From an uncultured Erythrobacter sp. (GTDB lineage: Bacteria; Pseudomonadota; Alphaproteobacteria; Sphingomonadales; Sphingomonadaceae): a stretch of 64,000 bases of DNA. This document shows positions 62,294-64,000 of the stretch, one piece after another; position 1 is the stretch's first letter; each line of letters starts with the position of its first letter. The notes beneath the pieces are model-generated. The model saw nothing but the letters and a program-made list of their open reading frames with translations. It was not told the DNA's origin and made no database searches. The stretch covers positions 294,945 through 358,944 of the forward strand of contig CANKYI010000002.1 in NCBI GenBank assembly GCA_947488085.1, given 5' to 3'. A program made the position numbers and the translations under genes.

Positions 62294-63780
62294 GCGATAC
62301 AAGCAAGAACTCTGAATTCTCAAAACGAAATTACGCCATCCTTGCAGGCGTCGCGTTGCTCAGCCTCGGTGCGGGGTATGGGCTTTCCATGATTGGCGGC
62401 GGCGATCATACCATGTCTGATAATGGTGGGGCCGAATGCGATGAGGTTCTCTACTGGCATGACCCGATGGTGCCAGGACAAAGGTTTGACGAGCCGGGGC
62501 CATCGCCATTCATGGACATGATGCTCGTCCCCAAATGCGCTGGGGACGCCGAAGGGGCCGGTGTTCAGATTAGCTCTGACATTGTCCAAAATTTTGGGAT
62601 TCGCACCACTGCCGCTGAATTCGGAGTGCTTGAACCTGAAATCACTGCCACTGGTGTGCTCGCTTACAATGGCCGGGATGTGGCGATGGTACAGCCCAGA
62701 GCGGGCGGCTTTGTACAGCGCACCTATGACTTGGCGCAAGATGATGTGGTCGCCAGAGGCGCGCCCCTAGTTGATATTCTGGTCCCTGACTGGGGCGGCG
62801 CTCAGCGCGAATATCTGGCCGTGCTTGACACTGGAGACGCGCCGCTTGCCGATGCCATGCGCCAACGCATGCGTTTGCTTGGTATGACGGATGCGATGAT
62901 CGCGTCGGTTGAACGCACACGCAGAGCGCAAAACACGATCACTGTCACGGCTCCGGTAGGCGGCGCTGTCACCATGCTCGGTGTGCGGCCAGGCATGACC
63001 GTTATGGAAGGTCAGACACTGGCCGAGATTACAGGCTTCTCGCCGATATGGCTCGAAGCCTCAGTGCCCGAGGCACAGGCCGCAAATGTACGGCAGGGCC
63101 AGTCCATCAGTGCGACCCTGACAGCGTTTCCCGATGAACGATTTGCAGGACGTATCACGACCATTTTGCCCAACGCCGATGCAGCAAGCCGGACGATCAC
63201 CGTCCGGGCTGAGCTGCCGAACCCACGCAGCAGGTTGAAGCCAGGGATGTTCGCGCAGGTGTCGCTTTCACCCGACACACGGCGAGCCTTGCTGGTGCCG
63301 TCGGAGGCGGTCATTCGAACGGGACGCCGAAATCTCGTGATGCTCAAGCAGGATGAAGGCGCGTTCCTGCCTGCCGAGGTCGAAATCGGACGCGAGGCGA
63401 ATGGCAGGACCGAGATCCTGGCAGGCCTTGCCGAGGGCGAACAGGTCGTCACTTCCGGGCAGTTCCTGATCGACTCCGAGGCGAGTTTGGCCGGGATCGA
63501 CGTCAGGTCGATCGACGGAAGCATGAATATGGCATCCGACGGCCCCGCAAAGATGAAAACCTACACCGCCACGGGAAGCATAACGAAGATTGCCGGAGCT
63601 TCGATCATTCTCAATCACGCGCCGGTTCCCGCCCTCGAATGGCCGAGCATGGTCATGCCCTTCGCTCTCGCCGACGCCGCCCTAGTTGAGGATCTGGAAC
63701 CGGGCGATACTGTCGAGTTCACCTTCTCGCAGCACGACACTGGTCCGCGCATCGAATCCATTCGGAAGACCGACCGATGA
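62290..63780 (+). CDS. RND efflux periplasmic adaptor, CusB-like with metal domains at both ends
   Basis: 496 residues. An N-terminal membrane helix (~15-37) is followed by a heavy-metal-binding motif (LYWHDPMVPGQRF... MDMMLVPKC, ~52-82). The membrane-fusion core (barrel-sandwich and beta-barrel, ~95-395) includes GFVQRTYDLAQDDVV, TVTAPVGGAVTMLG and LPNPRSRLKPGMFAQV. The last ~75 residues form a CusF-like copper-binding domain (NHAPVPALEWPSMVMPF). It should receive Cu/Ag-like ions and pass them to the pump. Start overlaps the channel gene stop; stop overlaps the pump ATG. Confidence 0.93.
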   Translation: MSDTSKNSEFSKRNYAILAGVALLSLGAGYGLSMIGGGDHTMSDNGGAECDEVLYWHDPMVPGQRFDEPGPSPFMDMMLVPKCAGDAEGAGVQISSDIVQNFGIRTTAAEFGVLEPEITATGVLAYNGRDVAMVQPRAGGFVQRTYDLAQDDVVARGAPLVDILVPDWGGAQREYLAVLDTGDAPLADAMRQRMRLLGMTDAMIASVERTRRAQNTITVTAPVGGAVTMLGVRPGMTVMEGQTLAEITGFSPIWLEASVPEAQAANVRQGQSISATLTAFPDERFAGRITTILPNADAASRTITVRAELPNPRSRLKPGMFAQVSLSPDTRRALLVPSEAVIRTGRRNLVMLKQDEGAFLPAEVEIGREANGRTEILAGLAEGEQVVTSGQFLIDSEASLAGIDVRSIDGSMNMASDGPAKMKTYTATGSITKIAGASIILNHAPVPALEWPSMVMPFALADAALVEDLEPGDTVEFTFSQHDTGPRIESIRKTDR

Positions 63781-64000
63781 TCGCGCGCATAATCGATGCC
63801 TCGATCGCCAATCGGTTTTTCATCGTTCTGGCAGCCATCGCGGTCACGCTCGCCGGCTTCTGGGCCGTGCGCGCAACGCCTGTTGATGCGATCCCCGATC
63901 TGTCTGATGTTCAGGTCGTGGTGCGCTCGAATTATCCTGGGCAAGCTCCACGCATCGTCGAAGATCAGGTCACCTATCCGCTTGCGACGACGATGCTCTC
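63777..64000 (+). CDS. CusA/CzcA-type heavy-metal RND pump (5' part only)
   Basis: The first ~74 codons are in the window, and the window edge truncates the rest. MIARIIDASIANRFF, a first membrane helix, then DAIPDLSDVQVVVRSNYPGQAP and VEDQVTYPLATTML, all diagnostic of the heavy-metal efflux (HME) branch of RND pumps. ATG overlaps the adaptor stop (ATGA). It would be the inner-membrane proton-driven pump of the tripartite exporter. The Met/charged residues that define metal choice lie outside the window. Confidence 0.92.
   Translation, partial: MIARIIDASIANRFFIVLAAIAVTLAGFWAVRATPVDAIPDLSDVQVVVRSNYPGQAPRIVEDQVTYPLATTML

Noticed and set aside
1..64000. CRISPR array, transposase or prophage structural genes
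   Set aside because: No regularly spaced repeats, no insertion-sequence ends and no phage head or tail genes were seen.

Overview
The window is chromosomal DNA from an alphaproteobacterium. The best fit is a member of the Sphingomonadales close to Erythrobacter/Erythrobacteraceae. This is inferred from the GC-rich sequence, the LOV-HWE photoreceptor kinase with a LovR-like partner, promoters of the sigma-EcfG type, the tol-pal order, a single bifunctional Rel and the style of the acyl-CoA catabolic genes. No 16S gene or other decisive marker is present, so the assignment stays an inference.

Layout. 1-9.9 kb: a photolyase-like FAD protein cut by the window start, small lipoproteins, a GFA enzyme, a two-gene blue-light/stress signalling operon (LOV-HWE kinase and single-domain response regulator) behind a near-perfect EcfG promoter, an S41 protease, PEBP and SWIB proteins, DoxX and cupin, an M19 dipeptidase, and a 50-residue membrane protein with its own EcfG promoter. 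10-22 kb: dapD, a proline-rich subtilase lipoprotein, and a divergent catabolic cluster (kinase-fold phosphotransferase, Zn-alcohol dehydrogenase, three acyl-CoA dehydrogenases, GPH-type symporter, SDR). 22-28 kb: a chaperone-like secreted protein, an AT-richer two-gene accessory pair of unknown function (one gene with a HEPN-like motif), a membrane diguanylate cyclase, gmk and sspB. 28-32 kb: a histidine operon hisB-hisH-hisA-(membrane gene)-hisF-hisE-hinT, with a four-hairpin element between hisB and hisH. 32-36.5 kb: ybgC-tolQ-tolR-tolA-tolB-pal. 36.5-47 kb: a second small membrane protein with an EcfG-like promoter, a J-domain protein, an FMN reductase, an atypical SDR, a PLP sulfur-amino-acid enzyme, a DASS carrier, two tandem DUF547 proteins, and infC with an apparent AUA start. 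47-56.5 kb: pdeM and hemF (with a FixK/FNR-like box between them), a hybrid histidine kinase, rel, a chemotaxis receptor, a cyclophilin and tRNA-Ser(GGA).

56.5-64 kb is the left end of a genomic island inserted next to tRNA-Ser. It holds a P4-type integrase, about 1.2 kb of mostly degraded DNA, a short second tyrosine recombinase, and a heavy-metal (Cus/Czc-type) efflux operon cut off inside the RND pump gene by the window end.

How parts work together: the light kinase/regulator pair, the two small membrane proteins and possibly the photolyase-like gene look like members of one sigma-EcfG general stress regulon. The his and tol clusters are tightly packed operons with overlapping start and stop codons. 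The island adds metal export. No CRISPR array or insertion sequence was seen. Start sites were chosen by Shine-Dalgarno position, signal peptide or family N-terminus, and many differ from the longest possible reading frame.
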